Shown: positions 9,291 through 19,272 of the stretch, piece by piece | Numbering within the stretch: the first letter of the stretch is position 1 | Layout of the letters: every line of letters starts with the position of its first letter | Assembly (NCBI GenBank): GCA_014885115.2 | Contig: WKLE02001418.1 | Span: forward strand, 1 to 53,235 | Length of the DNA: 53,235 nucleotides | Source of the DNA: Asterionellopsis glacialis | Taxonomy: Eukaryota; Bacillariophyta; Plagiogrammaphyceae; Rhaphoneidales; Asterionellopsidaceae | Reading direction: 5' to 3' | Notes under the pieces: generated by a model | Databases searched by the model: none | Seen by the model: the letters and a program-made list of their open reading frames with translations, nothing else | Told to the model about the DNA's origin: nothing | Translations under genes and position numbers: made by a program

Positions 9291-11409
9291 ATTGAAATCA
9301 TGTAGATACATCATGGAATCTGATTAAAAATTGTCAAAAAAACAATTATCTATTTTGTTCACATGCTGATGACATGCTGTGCTTATCTGCTGCCAAGGGG
9401 TATGCTGTATAATCTCTGTTTGCTCATAACAACAGCAGAGTATGTTTGTCATGTATGTCATGGCTAAGCAGCACCTGTAAGTATTGGTAGAAGTATAAAG
9501 AACAATAAATTGTAAGTACAGGAGGGGAGGTTGAGTTTGTTTAGGACTAAAGTGCCAAGGTAAGATAGTTTGAACATTGACAGTAAAGGACTAGTGCTGG
9601 TGTCCATAATGTCAATATTCATTTTCAAACCCTACATATGATGAGGTGTGGTGTATGTGTTAGAGCAGGTCTTTCTAGTTAATCTTTATTTATGTTAATA
9701 ATAAACTTGATACCTGATACGGGAGTACGATAAGGGATGTGAATCCTAGGGACAGATGGATGGACCACAGACAGACAGAGTGGTTACTTGTGGCTGAAAT
9801 CGATTGATGCATCGCAATGACGAGGCTTGTTTCGTACTTGATTTTCTCAGCATTGATGGCATGTTTTTCAACTGGACTAACGGAGGAGAATCCACAGGAT
9901 TTGGTATGATAGGAAGGTGTGAAATCAGCTGTGTTTGATTGCTAGGTGTTTCATAGGAGGTGTTTTGGTAATTATTTGGAGTGATTGAGATGATGTGTAG
10001 GAATGGTACCAGAATTAGTGTAGAAATAATTTTTAGCTGCGACAATGATGTTATTTCCGTTTGCAGGTCATTTTGATACGTTTTGTTAAATTGATGCTTT
10101 GAACTGTTTTCATGGCTGCAGGAGAACACTGCCAGGGCTCTGAAAAGATCCTGTTGTGACTGACAGTGCCATCCCCATGGCCACGGACCCCTTACCTGCT
10201 CCACAAACACAGTACGGACAAAAAGTAGTAAATATTTATTTATGATTTTTACTGTTATGCACATGTAGTGTATTTTCTACTTTTTATTGCACCAGTGGTA
10301 TTTTAGCCCTTGTTGCTTTTCTTTTACAATAATCAATTCTTTTGCATCCATGGTAAGGGTTCTAGGAGGAGCAAAAAAGATGCTTCCATGTTACCTACAG
10401 TAGTTATTGGCATCTTCTTTCTTATTGGTTACAAATTCCTTTTGCTTATTCCTGTTTTTCCAACTAGTAGTCATTCATATGTTGGGTGGTAAAAAATCTA
10501 CTTACACAAGGATTTGCATCTCTTGGCTCAGTCATTTAATATTCAGTACAGTCAAGCATGCCCCCCCAAATTTGATGGTTAAGTTGTTACTTGACAATTA
10601 GAGTTGGGTAGGAGATTGACTATTCAATGGCTGCAATCTCTGCAATCTTTACCAATATGATGTAGGTACTTGAAACAATTCTTCTTTTTGTGTGTTGTTG
10701 TATCATCTTGATGGCTCCTCTCCATCATGGTGCTTTTGCTTGAAGAGCAGTTCCAAGAAGTAGGCTGGAAAAAGTAAGATAATTCTGTGTTTTAGCCTTC
10801 AAATTTTGTGTGATTCTGCCTTCTAGAGGGACAATATCACCACAATGGATAGCCCAATTTTTTTTCCATGAGAAGATGATAATTTATCAATTTTGCAGAA
10901 GCATCCCTGGTACAATTCAATTTAGTATTAAAATATGTTGATTTTGTGACTGATTGTCATGTGTGTGTGTGTCATGCTGTATTTAGGAAACAAATTAACA
11001 AACTTTGATCATGATGTCATCTATATTGATCACTGTAATGTGTGGTGACAAAAATCAAAAATTAGTGGTCACAGTAACAAGTACTGGACAAAATGGTGAT
11101 TATGAGTGGATGAAGTGCTACTTTGTTGCTGATGTAAGTCTTCATTTTTGTTCTAATTTGATACTTAATTTGTCTTATTAAAACTAGCACTGCTCTTCAT
11201 TTTTTGTGAAAAAAATTCTTTGTATCTTACCCCACACCATCCTGGATTTACACATACAGGCAGCAGAATATGTATATCCTGTTCCCTTGTAGCTTGATAA
11301 ATTGGTATATACTGTTGTTCTGCTGACTAAGGAAGCTTTGCCTAACACAAAAGACTGCCATTGCTGTTGTTTGCTGTTGTTATATGTTCTAGTTGAGTTG
11401 ATACAGCAC

Positions 11410-11493
11410 CACTTTTTTTATCCCCCCATTTGGTATATGGTTTTCTATTTGCACTTTTTTGATCCCCCCATTTGGTATATGGTTTTCTATTTG
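11410..11493 (+). repeat. 42-bp tandem duplication with C6 core
   Basis: Two adjacent 42-bp copies (11410-11451 and 11452-11493) differ at one base (T to G just before ATCCCCCCATTTGG). Each contains CCCCCC and GGTATATGG. The near identity suggests a recent duplication in otherwise decayed DNA. Confidence 0.85.
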
Positions 11494-12095
11494 TGGCTTA
11501 TAGGAAGATAGGAGACAAAAATTAAAATATATTTGAATTTGCTGTTACAGTATAGTATAGGACATACTTTAGACTCAGCTTACTTTAATGTGTGGAAACA
11601 GAAAGCAAAAAGTGTGCAAAGGTGAGACTAAGAGGTGAAATTTCTATGACTAGGCCAAGCAGGAAGAGGAAATTGTATATAGTCTTAGTAGTCACTGACC
11701 AGGCAGTGACACATCTCATCTCACCCAAATGGATACTGCTCTGGATCAGAGGTTTCCAGGTCAAACTCTAGTTTTATATGCTGTAAGAGGTCAAGACATC
11801 CAGACAAAATCATTTTATCAACTTTTGCAAGATGAAGCATCCATTTGCAATGGTCCTTAAGATGATAATATGATTCTTCAATTTCATGGGTATGGCTGGA
11901 TTCCTGACAAGTGGTGGTATCCAAGTCACCATAGAGGTCCTCCTGCTTATGATTCTTGTCACCCCGTCATCACATGTCATAAGCCTATGGCTAAATCATG
12001 GGAATAAGCAGCTTTTTGGTTAAGGTTTTATCTAACCTGGATGGAGTAATGTTGTGCCTGTTGCTTTAAGGTGCCTATCATGGTAGGCTGCCAGA

Positions 12096-12330
12096 AGAAA
12101 GGTTAAGAAGCTTACAATATGTCTCCTGGAATGGGATCTTCTTGGATGATGACCCTGAACATCTGACAACAAAGAAATCTTCTATAATCATCTTAGGATA
12201 ATTATTAATGTATATATAGATTTACATTCATTATCATATTGTTTTATAATTCCCTTGACCAAGGAAGGTTAAATATGTAATATGTCACCTGGAACAGGGT
12301 CTTCTTTTTGGATGACCCTGAACATCAGGC
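12096..12330 (+). repeat. Diverged ~68-bp direct repeat pair
   Basis: Copies at about 12096-12165 and 12263-12330 share GGTTAA, AATATGTC-CCTGGAA, GGGTCTTCTT and GATGACCCTGAACATC, with small indels and substitutions. The copies are separated by ~100 bp. The origin is unknown. Confidence 0.65.
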
Positions 12331-12826
12331 AAATATTTATTTATTTATTTAGTAACCATGTTTGTCTCACCTATATGATTCTCTCTTATTGAAACCATAC
12401 TTTCATTATTTTTTGTGATGCTGTTCAAGCAGTTCACTATGTCATTTCTAAACTACAGATTAGGTTTCAGTTTGCATGGATAAAAAATGCCCCCCTACTT
12501 TTTAATACTCTACTAAATTGTTGTGATGGAACATGTTTTAAAAGTAGTACCCCATCCAGACACTCCCAGAACCCTTGAGTCTTTATGTGATCAGGTTCAC
12601 AGAAATGTGCCATATTTCAGAAGTTAGAGGGCATAGTTCCAAGCAAATATTTACAGAACATATATTTTGACATACAAAATTTACTACTAGTATATTCCTC
12701 TTCTGTTTTCACATCATGTTCTTGATTAAACCTCACCATGATCATTGTTGTCAGATGCCATCATTGTATTTATTACCAAAGTCATCAATACATTTGTCTG
12801 CTTTCATCTGGTGTTCTTCTGGTCAT

Positions 12827-13400
12827 TCACTCACAATCACCAGAACCATACTGTGCTTGAGTTATACTCACTTTGCAGCTCCAGCACTCACACAACATGT
12901 TTGAAATAAAAACTGGTGGTATGTTTGTTGTCACTGACTCCTTATTGTGGATGACTAATTTCACTCCATTCAACTTAGTCATTCCAGATACACACTTACC
13001 CCCAACTGTGTCCATTACATCTTTCCTCTCACAAAACAATATCTTATTACCAAATTCTACTTGCAAAATGTTTTCTTCTTCTTTTGTTTCTGCCACAAAA
13101 TAGAATGACCTGCTGTCCATGCTGTAAGTTCCTTTTACTGATTGTTGTTTCAGCCTCACATTATCATACTTCTCATACTCTTTCTACATGCTTGTCTCTT
13201 CATCTTTCACAGTCAGTTCTGCAAGGCAGGTTCTAAATATCCCTTCAGCATTTGGAAATCTACAACCTGTCAACTCCCTCTTCAGCACTTGTCTTCTGAG
13301 GTTTTTGCCAAGTTTGCAACAACTAGGAGATGGTGAATATCAGCTGAATAGATCTACATACCTCCATGCAGCTAACTGTAGCAACCTTTAAAAATTCTGA
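12827..13400 (-). pseudogene. Decayed minus-strand coding sequence, unknown protein A
   Basis: The minus frame reads CKLGKNLRRQVLKRELTGCRFPNAEGIFRTCLAELTVKDEETSM, then a TAG near 13187, then KEYEKYDNVRLKQQSVKGTYSMDSRSFYFVAETKEEENILQVEFGNK... to a stop at 12827. (These residues are listed in pieces; no reconstruction is implied.) Upstream, up to about 13700, further minus-strand fragments in other frames look protein-like (EFLKVATVSCMEVCRSIQLI; FNTTGKHSKMTVDRVSKIVKF). Downstream, EEHQMKADKCIDDFGNKYND continues in a shifted frame near 12740-12810. The mix of normal amino-acid composition with stops and shifts is what a decaying gene shows. I do not recognise the family. Confidence 0.45.
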
Positions 13401-14309
13401 TATCACCTCCTGTACTGAGTAGGAATATTGTCTGACTAAAACTTAACAATCTTTGATACTCTATCTACTGTCATCTTGGAATGCTTTCCTGTAGTGTTGA
13501 ATTATTTTATCCAAACAAGTATTGTGCATCACATAATCTCTTTCCCTCCCTTGTTTTTGCTGGTAATTGTTTCTGCCAAAAAATGATGAACATCACAGGT
13601 TTATGCAGTAGCCATCTCCTTCTTTATTTTACCATTATATTTTTTTTCCTTTCAACTTCAACAGATCTTTTCTTGTGCAGACAAAAAACTTATCTAATGC
13701 AAGTCCAGAGAAGAATTTTTGGCCTCAAAAGCAGGAATAGCATAGTTACCACAAATTCAGTAAAAAAACAATGAGAAGGTGGGTGTCACCTGCTGGGAGT
13801 GTATCAATATCAATCTGCATTGTTTCTCTGACCCAACAGATGTCTTGATAATAATGAGAGATACACTTATGCTGTACATAAGCAAAATAACCAGGACCAC
13901 TTCTCATATTGATTTTGTGCACTCAGTAAATTCTTTTTGTGTATTTTGTATTCTATTTTGTTCCTTGGCATGATGCATCTTTCCAACTCAAGAACAGCAC
14001 TAGCCTCTGCTGCATTTCTAGACAAGATAGGGTGGTCATTATTGCCAGTTTTGTTTCAACACCTCAGTTTCCAGATTTGAGGTTGGTACAGTTTTGTGGG
14101 ATCATCTTAGGTGGTTTGCGATTACTGTCAAATTTTGCGTGTTCAATTTTTTTACAACAAAATACTTTGCAAATGTTATCTCTCTGTCACCATAGCCATA
14201 TTTATTTTAGCTTGTTCATACAATTTAGTTCTTTTTTAATTTCTTTGCAAGAAATAAACTTCAAAATTTTTGCAGGATAGTTTTGTACAGCAGATAGCTT
14301 TTTGTTAAT

Positions 14310-14880
14310 GCTGCATGATTCTGGTTTGGGCTTCTACACCAACAGACACAGATGTGTACAAAAAGTGCTGGTTCCACTAAAGGTTGATCTGGAATGTTTC
14401 ATTGAAATATTTGAGTAATGTTTGGAGTTTTCAAAACATTTGTACTGCTTTTGATATAAAAGAACATTCCAGATTCTCCTTTGTGTTTGTGCTTCTCCTC
14501 AACTCCTAGTATGTACACAGATTATTCTTAATTGCTTTTCTTAATGCATTTTGGTTAGTGCCTAAATGAGAACATATGTCATCTTGACAAAAATCAACAA
14601 CAAACTGATGAGGTTCATCTCTGATACAACCAATTTTTTCCTTGAGTTTGTATGCATAAAACACTTTCTCCTTGGAGGAGATCAATCTTGAGCTGCCATC
14701 CTTGTTTTCTTAGTAATTGCTTTTTGGTTCTTAACAACACTAAGTCCACTTTCAATTGAACTAATTAGCAGCATTTCCTTTTCTACAAAACATGCTGGAG
14801 TCAAAATAGCACTCAAGGAACTTTGAATGTTTTTATCTTGTGTTCTTCCACCTATCATCTTTGAATAATGACAGAGACAA
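14310..14880 (-). pseudogene. Decayed minus-strand coding sequence, unknown protein B
   Basis: Minus-strand fragments: 14870-14690 reads LCHYSKMIGGRTQDKNIQSS...LLISSIESGLSVVKNQKAITKKTRMAAQ; after a shift, 14690-14510 reads RLISSKEKVFYAYKLKEKIGCIRDEPHQFV...DDICSHLGTNQNALRKAIKNN; after another, 14515-14400 reads VYILGVEEKHKHKGESGMFFYIKSS. At least two frameshifts and stops interrupt it. Same strand and decay state as protein A, so both could be parts of one former gene or one mobile element of up to ~2 kb. The family is not recognised. Confidence 0.45.
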
Positions 14881-16133
14881 TTTTTGATATTCTCAATAAT
14901 TTTAGTATCAATTCTTTTTTAAACACCATGTAATCTGCATTTCTGCTTACATGTAGACCTATGGCTTTTTACAAAATTTCTGGTATGACCCTCTGGTATG
15001 AAATCAACTTCTGACCAAGTGCAATAGTCCTAAAAAGGATTGTACTGCCTGCAACAGGCTACAGAAATATAGTTTTTACAAGACTCACTATGAGGGGTAT
15101 TCTGACATTTCAGATGATGGTTCAAACAAGAAAAAAGTTGATATTCATTTATAGCAGTTTCTTGGCTATTGGGTTTGTACGGGTAAATCCTGCATGAGAC
15201 CAAAATTTTGCTGAGTAGGTCAATTTGCGTAAAAACAGTCAAAAATAAGAAGTAAAAAATTTCTTTGAGTAGGATTATTTTCAGAGCTATCTCTCTCGTG
15301 CAGGATTTCAGACTATATTCGAACTTTATTTTTTTCGTAGATACGGATAGGCACCTTACTTATGGTAAAAGATTGAAAATTGGTGTAGCCTTCCTGGGAG
15401 GTTGACAGGTTGCTCAAAATATTGAAAAAAAGCGAAGCTCTAGCGGTTCTGGTGGTAGTTCCGATTTTTAACATTCACTCCTAAGGAGTATATTTTGCGG
15501 ATTATAATACGTGAATGGTGGGGTCCTGGAGGTCCTGCGCGTATCGTGTATGCTGTCAAATTCTCCCCAGCCACTGAATACAGACTTTAGAACTTTTTTG
15601 CGTCGGTGTACGTACCTCAGGTAAACACGTTCTGTATCTCCGGTAACCTCCCCGGTGCTATTTCACACCGGTACTAACCCGTATGTGCTCAGTTTCGAGA
15701 CTGTTGGGTGTGTAGATGGCATCGAGGAGCGCCCCGCCTTCCAATGTTCATGTAAGTCGGATGACGAGATTTTGTCTTCTTGGTCATGATCTTATCGAAA
15801 GGATGACAAGGCTTTGAACCTTGTACTAACTCCTGATTCTTTATTGCAATTCCAATCCTGACAGCGTAACTTGAAAGGCCGAGGGCAAGCTGTATTTCGC
15901 AGTAGGCTTCTTGGGGAAATTCCCCGGACGTAAGGGCAGAGAGTGCCACCCGGAAACGGGCACCGGATTGAGCGCCGCTATTCTGCGACGACGGTATTTT
16001 TCAAATTATTGAGGAATGCAAGAGCATTATGAAGAGTCGGCCTCTTTCCGCCGTCATAGCAAAGTTATGCCGTCAATCTAACTCAACGGGGATTATTACC
16101 TCCAAATGGTCTTGGAACTCCCCCAATCTTTTT
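14881..16133. other. Relic DNA grading into a GC-richer, hairpin-rich segment upstream of the tRNA
   Basis: 14.9-15.3 kb is AT-rich like the relic block. From about 15.5 kb the GC content rises. An 86-codon minus ORF (15689-15949) has no family I recognise. Two good hairpins are visible: GGGGAAATTCCCC at 15913-15925, and CCCG-GAAA-CGGG with a GNRA-type tetraloop inside an outer GTG/CAC pair at 15943-15963. No TATA-like box is seen 25-35 bp before the tRNA at 16134. Confidence 0.35.
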
Positions 16134-16222
16134 GTGTACATGATTCGGCCTGGTGGTCGGGCGAGGTTTGAAATCTCGCGGGGCGTCTGACAGCCCAGTG
16201 GTTCAATTCCACCTTATACACG
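16134..16222 (+). tRNA. Selenocysteine-type tRNA (tRNA-Sec fold) with anticodon TGA
   Basis: The 89-nt gene folds as a eukaryotic tRNA-Sec. The acceptor arm is 9 bp (GTGTACATG with CTTATACAC), with a C-A mismatch at pair 6 and a T-T at pair 8; a T-T there is also known in animal tRNA-Sec. The D stem is 6 bp (TCGGCC/GGTCGG) with a 4-nt TGGT loop. The anticodon stem is 6 bp (GCGAGG/TCTCGC) with loop TTTGAAA. The variable arm is long (GGGC/GCCC). The T stem is 4 bp (GTGG/CCAC) with loop TTCAATT, and the discriminator is G. GTGGTTCAATTCCACCTT matches the animal tRNA-Sec T arm. The B box GGTTCAATTCC is present and a T5 terminator follows at 16229-16233. The anticodon (16169-16171) is TGA, whereas tRNA-Sec normally has TCA; this one would read serine codon UCA. 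It could be an active variant, a pseudogene or a base error. Confidence 0.8.
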
Positions 16223-16228
16223 CGTGCC

Positions 16229-16233
16229 TTTTT
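16229..16233 (+). terminator. Pol III T-run terminator after the tRNA
   Basis: TTTTT begins 7 bases after the tRNA discriminator base, the usual place and form of an RNA polymerase III terminator. Confidence 0.7.
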
Positions 16234-16763
16234 ATTGTCAAGGAAGAAACTACTTGTCGATATACCCCCTTTTACAAATTCGAATGCAAAAATTGATCGT
16301 GCGATTTCCTCCGAGAACGGCGTGGTTCAATAATGTGAAATGAATGCGGGGTTTACAGTATTTTTGCATATATATAAACAATGTTTTTGACGAATGTTCT
16401 TTTCTCTGATTCACTTTTGCATCTTTTACGAATTCATACTAAAGCATCCAATTAGAAAGCAGTCGGACTTCGATAGACTGCATTGGAACAAAACTTATTG
16501 TGCTTAATGCTTTCTTAAATGATTGCTGTTAATCTCGTTTACTCGAAATGCCTGGAATGCTTTTTCCATGAATTATTTCCAACTTTGAATGTCAAAAATT
16601 ATCAAAGAGTTCACAAACAAAGTCTTACTACTGAAAGCCGAAGTTTATTTATTTTTATCTTACTATAGAGCTTGAAATTCTGCTAGGTCGACTTTTTAAA
16701 AGTATAAATGCTGTTATTACAATAATGATCAGTGAACCTCTCCAATGAATTATTTCGAAGATT
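16234..16763. other. intergenic, 3' of the opine dehydrogenase-like gene
   Basis: AT-rich spacer between the tRNA and the stop of the minus-strand gene, with no ORF worth reporting. It probably contains the 3' UTR of the minus-strand gene in its right part. Confidence 0.4.
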
Positions 16764-17993
16764 TTATACGTATCTGTTGACCTTCATGAAGGTATCAAGA
16801 TCTGTAAATCCATAGTGTTGTGGTGCTCTTGTAATGTCAAGATCTTTTCCTGCTACCTTACCATCAACTAGGAACTCTTTTCCCATCTTTTCTTGGCACC
16901 ACATAATGACATCGTCCATATTTGGTGTAGCAACACCCGCCATTTCAGCAATACCTCGAGTCACAATCAAACCACAAGGGATGTCCTCAGAAAAGTATCG
17001 GTACTTGAAGTTAGGAAAGTATTTCTTTCCCTCGGGAGTCTCTTTTTCTACGACAGGATGAGTGAGACCACGGTAGCCCTTGTTAGTCAACAACATTTTG
17101 TGAATGCTTGATTTGTCACCAATATCGTCCCCGTAAGATGTAAGCATCCATTCAGAAACGTGATGTACGTCCTTGAGATCCAAACCAGGATATTTTTCTT
17201 CAAGGACACGCTTTATCTCAAGGACTTCATTTGACACCTTATCCAGCTTTTCGCCGGTGTATTCGTCTGCTCCTTGGTAGAAAAGAGGTGGCTCATCAAA
17301 GCCCTTGGAAATATCGCGATTGCGGTAGAAACCGTATGAAATTGTTGGATGCCAAACAGAGTTGATGTTCATCAAAGTTACCGCAAGAAAGTTAGCTGCC
17401 GGGTGCAATACTGGCAACCTTCCGATTAGATTCTGAAGTATAGCAGTAACATTTTCAACAGTTTCACCCTTTTTGGGTGTGATCACTACATCGATTTCTT
17501 TCTTGGTCCCTAAGTCCTCAACAGTTTTGCCGTATTCAACAATACGACATGCCCATGGAAGCGTCTCAAGGGCAAACAAGTCACAACCACTGACGAATTT
17601 ATCACCTAAATAGTGACGAGCTGTCAAATCAAATCCTCCTTCTCCAGGCATGGCGCCAAGGATCACACCAGACTTCAAATGAGGCTTAAGTGCTTGAAGG
17701 TACATGTCATGTGTGAAGGATGGCAAAGCAAAAATTATAATATCGGCTGCGGGTACAACTTCTGCGGGATCATCAGAAACAGAGACAGGCTTTCCATAGA
17801 CATCATCTCCCAAGTCATTGATACACCTAATTCCTTCGTCGGGAATGGCATTTCGAAAGCGTTCAGCTTCGCCTGGGAACAAACTTAGAACCGATACTTC
17901 ATAGCCCTCTCTCGAACCAATGAACGATGTAAGAACATGGATGGCATTTCCTCCCCCGCAAAGAAGAACCTTTGTCTTGGAACTGGAAGTCAT
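16764..17993 (-). CDS. Opine (octopine/nopaline) dehydrogenase-like NAD(P) oxidoreductase
   Basis: A 409-aa intronless protein. The N-terminal Rossmann fold has VLLCGGGNAIHVLTSF (residues ~9-24), the dinucleotide loop of the octopine/nopaline dehydrogenase family, then IIIFALPSFTHDMYL and GAMPGEGGFDL. The C-terminal alpha-helical domain contains NINSVWHPTISYG near residue 214, where the family's catalytic His lies. Known members join an amino acid and a keto acid reductively (opines) and regenerate NAD+ in low oxygen; the substrate here cannot be read. No targeting peptide is seen, so it is likely cytosolic. The ATG at 17993-17991 directly precedes MTSSSKTK and the length is usual for the family. 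Confidence 0.85.
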   Translation of the reverse strand: MTSSSKTKVLLCGGGNAIHVLTSFIGSREGYEVSVLSLFPGEAERFRNAIPDEGIRCINDLGDDVYGKPVSVSDDPAEVVPAADIIIFALPSFTHDMYLQALKPHLKSGVILGAMPGEGGFDLTARHYLGDKFVSGCDLFALETLPWACRIVEYGKTVEDLGTKKEIDVVITPKKGETVENVTAILQNLIGRLPVLHPAANFLAVTLMNINSVWHPTISYGFYRNRDISKGFDEPPLFYQGADEYTGEKLDKVSNEVLEIKRVLEEKYPGLDLKDVHHVSEWMLTSYGDDIGDKSSIHKMLLTNKGYRGLTHPVVEKETPEGKKYFPNFKYRYFSEDIPCGLIVTRGIAEMAGVATPNMDDVIMWCQEKMGKEFLVDGKVAGKDLDITRAPQHYGFTDLDTFMKVNRYV

Positions 17994-19272
17994 GATAGAG
18001 AAAATCTTGTTTGATTTATCGGGTGGGTTAAGTTGCTTTCAAAAGTGATGAGAAAGCAAGAGGTCGTGTTTTATTCAACGAGTGTCGTTGTTATTTTTGT
18101 TTTCTTGTTTTTATGAGAAGAGTTGAAGCCAGAGAACTGCTTTTCGTTGCTACCGCACAAGCTCCTCCCTTCTTTTAGGGTTCGCATCTTGGTTCATTCG
18201 ATTTGTACTGGAGATCTATGTTGAACTAAACACCTTTCGTACGACTGAGTAGTATACCTGAGGTTCTGGTATTTATTGATTGGGGTTCGGATCTGCATTC
18301 AATACAAGTCAACGTGAATATATACATACGAGCGTTCTTCGTACAAAATAAACGGATTTCTCATGGAAAGGTCCTCTCAAGGACACTCTCTCTAGAGACT
18401 AGTCCTACTTTCTCTAGGACTAGGATCAGTCCTACAGGTACTTTCTCTAGGTAGTCCTCTAGAGTCCTACCTGGTACCGTACGAGTACTCGTGAAGTCCT
18501 CTCTACCTGGTATATATAGAGGACCTCTTGGTAGAGAGACCTTGTCCTAAAGTGCACAGATATCAGAACCTGGTTTGAAACTTCTTTAGGCGAGAAGGAA
18601 GTTTCATCGAAAGATACCGTACAGGTACCAGGTAGAGGAACTGTGCATACTGTACTGTGCTGTTGCGTGATTGCACTTGTCTAACCTTAATTTTTTTCAA
18701 ATGATGCAATACCGAGCACTTCACCCGTAGGATTCCTACCTGGTTGGACATACCGTACCAAGTACTCAGTCACGGCTGTGAGGGTTATAATAGGACTACC
18801 ATCTCAAATGGGATGGGACTCTCTTGGATCTCTAGAGTCTCTAGAGAAAGAGGACCCAGCCTGGGGATCTAGTCCTATCATACAGACCAGGAGTAGCCTC
18901 ATATAGAGCCATAGTCCTAAAGGACAGAAGCAAACATTTACAGTATTGTTGTTGTTTCTCAGATATTACTGGTACTGTACAGCCCTTAGCTGCATACATG
19001 AAGTGCATGCCCTTGTGACTTACTAATTCTGCAATTTGTTGTAGACAAATGAGAAACAAGCAGTCCATAGAAATAAAAAATTGAACTAAATAACTTAAAA
19101 TTTATGAAATAGAAGACAGAAAAAAGAAGTCTTTTTTTAGAGGGCAAACATTGACACGATTTTGAAAGCGTCTAAAATGGATGATCAAAGTACATAAAAT
19201 CTTCATGTTGAGCTTATGTATATTAGTCGTTAAAAAGTTACAGTAGCATACTATTTAAAAGGTGTATGGGAG
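17994..19272. other. intergenic with dense AGTCCT/TCTAGAG/GGTACC short repeats
   Basis: Upstream region of the opine dehydrogenase-like gene and 3' region of the DMT transporter. Around 18360-18545 and 18785-18900 short words such as AGTCCT, TCTCTAGAG, CTAGGACTAG and TACCTGGTA recur in both orientations. No coding region is recognised (ORFs at 18563-18751 and 18841-19068 are featureless). Confidence 0.45.
18360..18545. repeat. Cluster of short palindromic AGTCCT/TCTAGAG/TACCTGGTA words
   Basis: Over ~185 bp there are at least eight AGTCCT/AGGACT-type words and several TCTAGAG and TACCTGGTA words, many self-complementary, so the DNA or RNA could fold. A second, shorter cluster lies at 18785-18900. 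Confidence 0.5.

Larger units (their letters stand above)
9291..12826. other. AT-rich relic DNA without a recognisable gene
   Basis: ORFs are short and featureless. The longest, minus 9746-10264 (172 codons), is rich in Ser, Asn and Pro with no known domain. A poly(A)-signal-like AATAAA/AATAAT cluster lies near 9700, where an old LTR might end; this is unproven. The segment contains the tandem and direct repeats listed separately and a short TTTA run near 12335-12350. Composition is visibly more AT-rich than the gene-dense part after 16.7 kb. Confidence 0.4.

Noticed and set aside
9746..10264. 172-codon minus ORF
   Set aside because: No domain, biased composition (Ser/Asn/Pro/Gln), lies in relic DNA; likely chance, though an old fragment cannot be excluded.
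12827..14280. Plus-strand ORFs at 12873-13103, 13481-13774 and 13939-14280
   Set aside because: Rich in Phe, Leu, Ser and Cys as expected of antisense to AT-rich sequence; the minus strand reads more like protein.
15689..15949. 86-codon minus ORF in the GC-richer island
   Set aside because: No family recognised and no clear start; the island may be structured non-coding DNA instead. Not listed as a gene.
16134..16222. Ordinary tRNA-Ser(TGA)
   Set aside because: With the usual 7/5 fold the D stem fails to pair and the T arm has an extra base. The 9/4 tRNA-Sec fold with 6-bp D and anticodon stems fits every arm.
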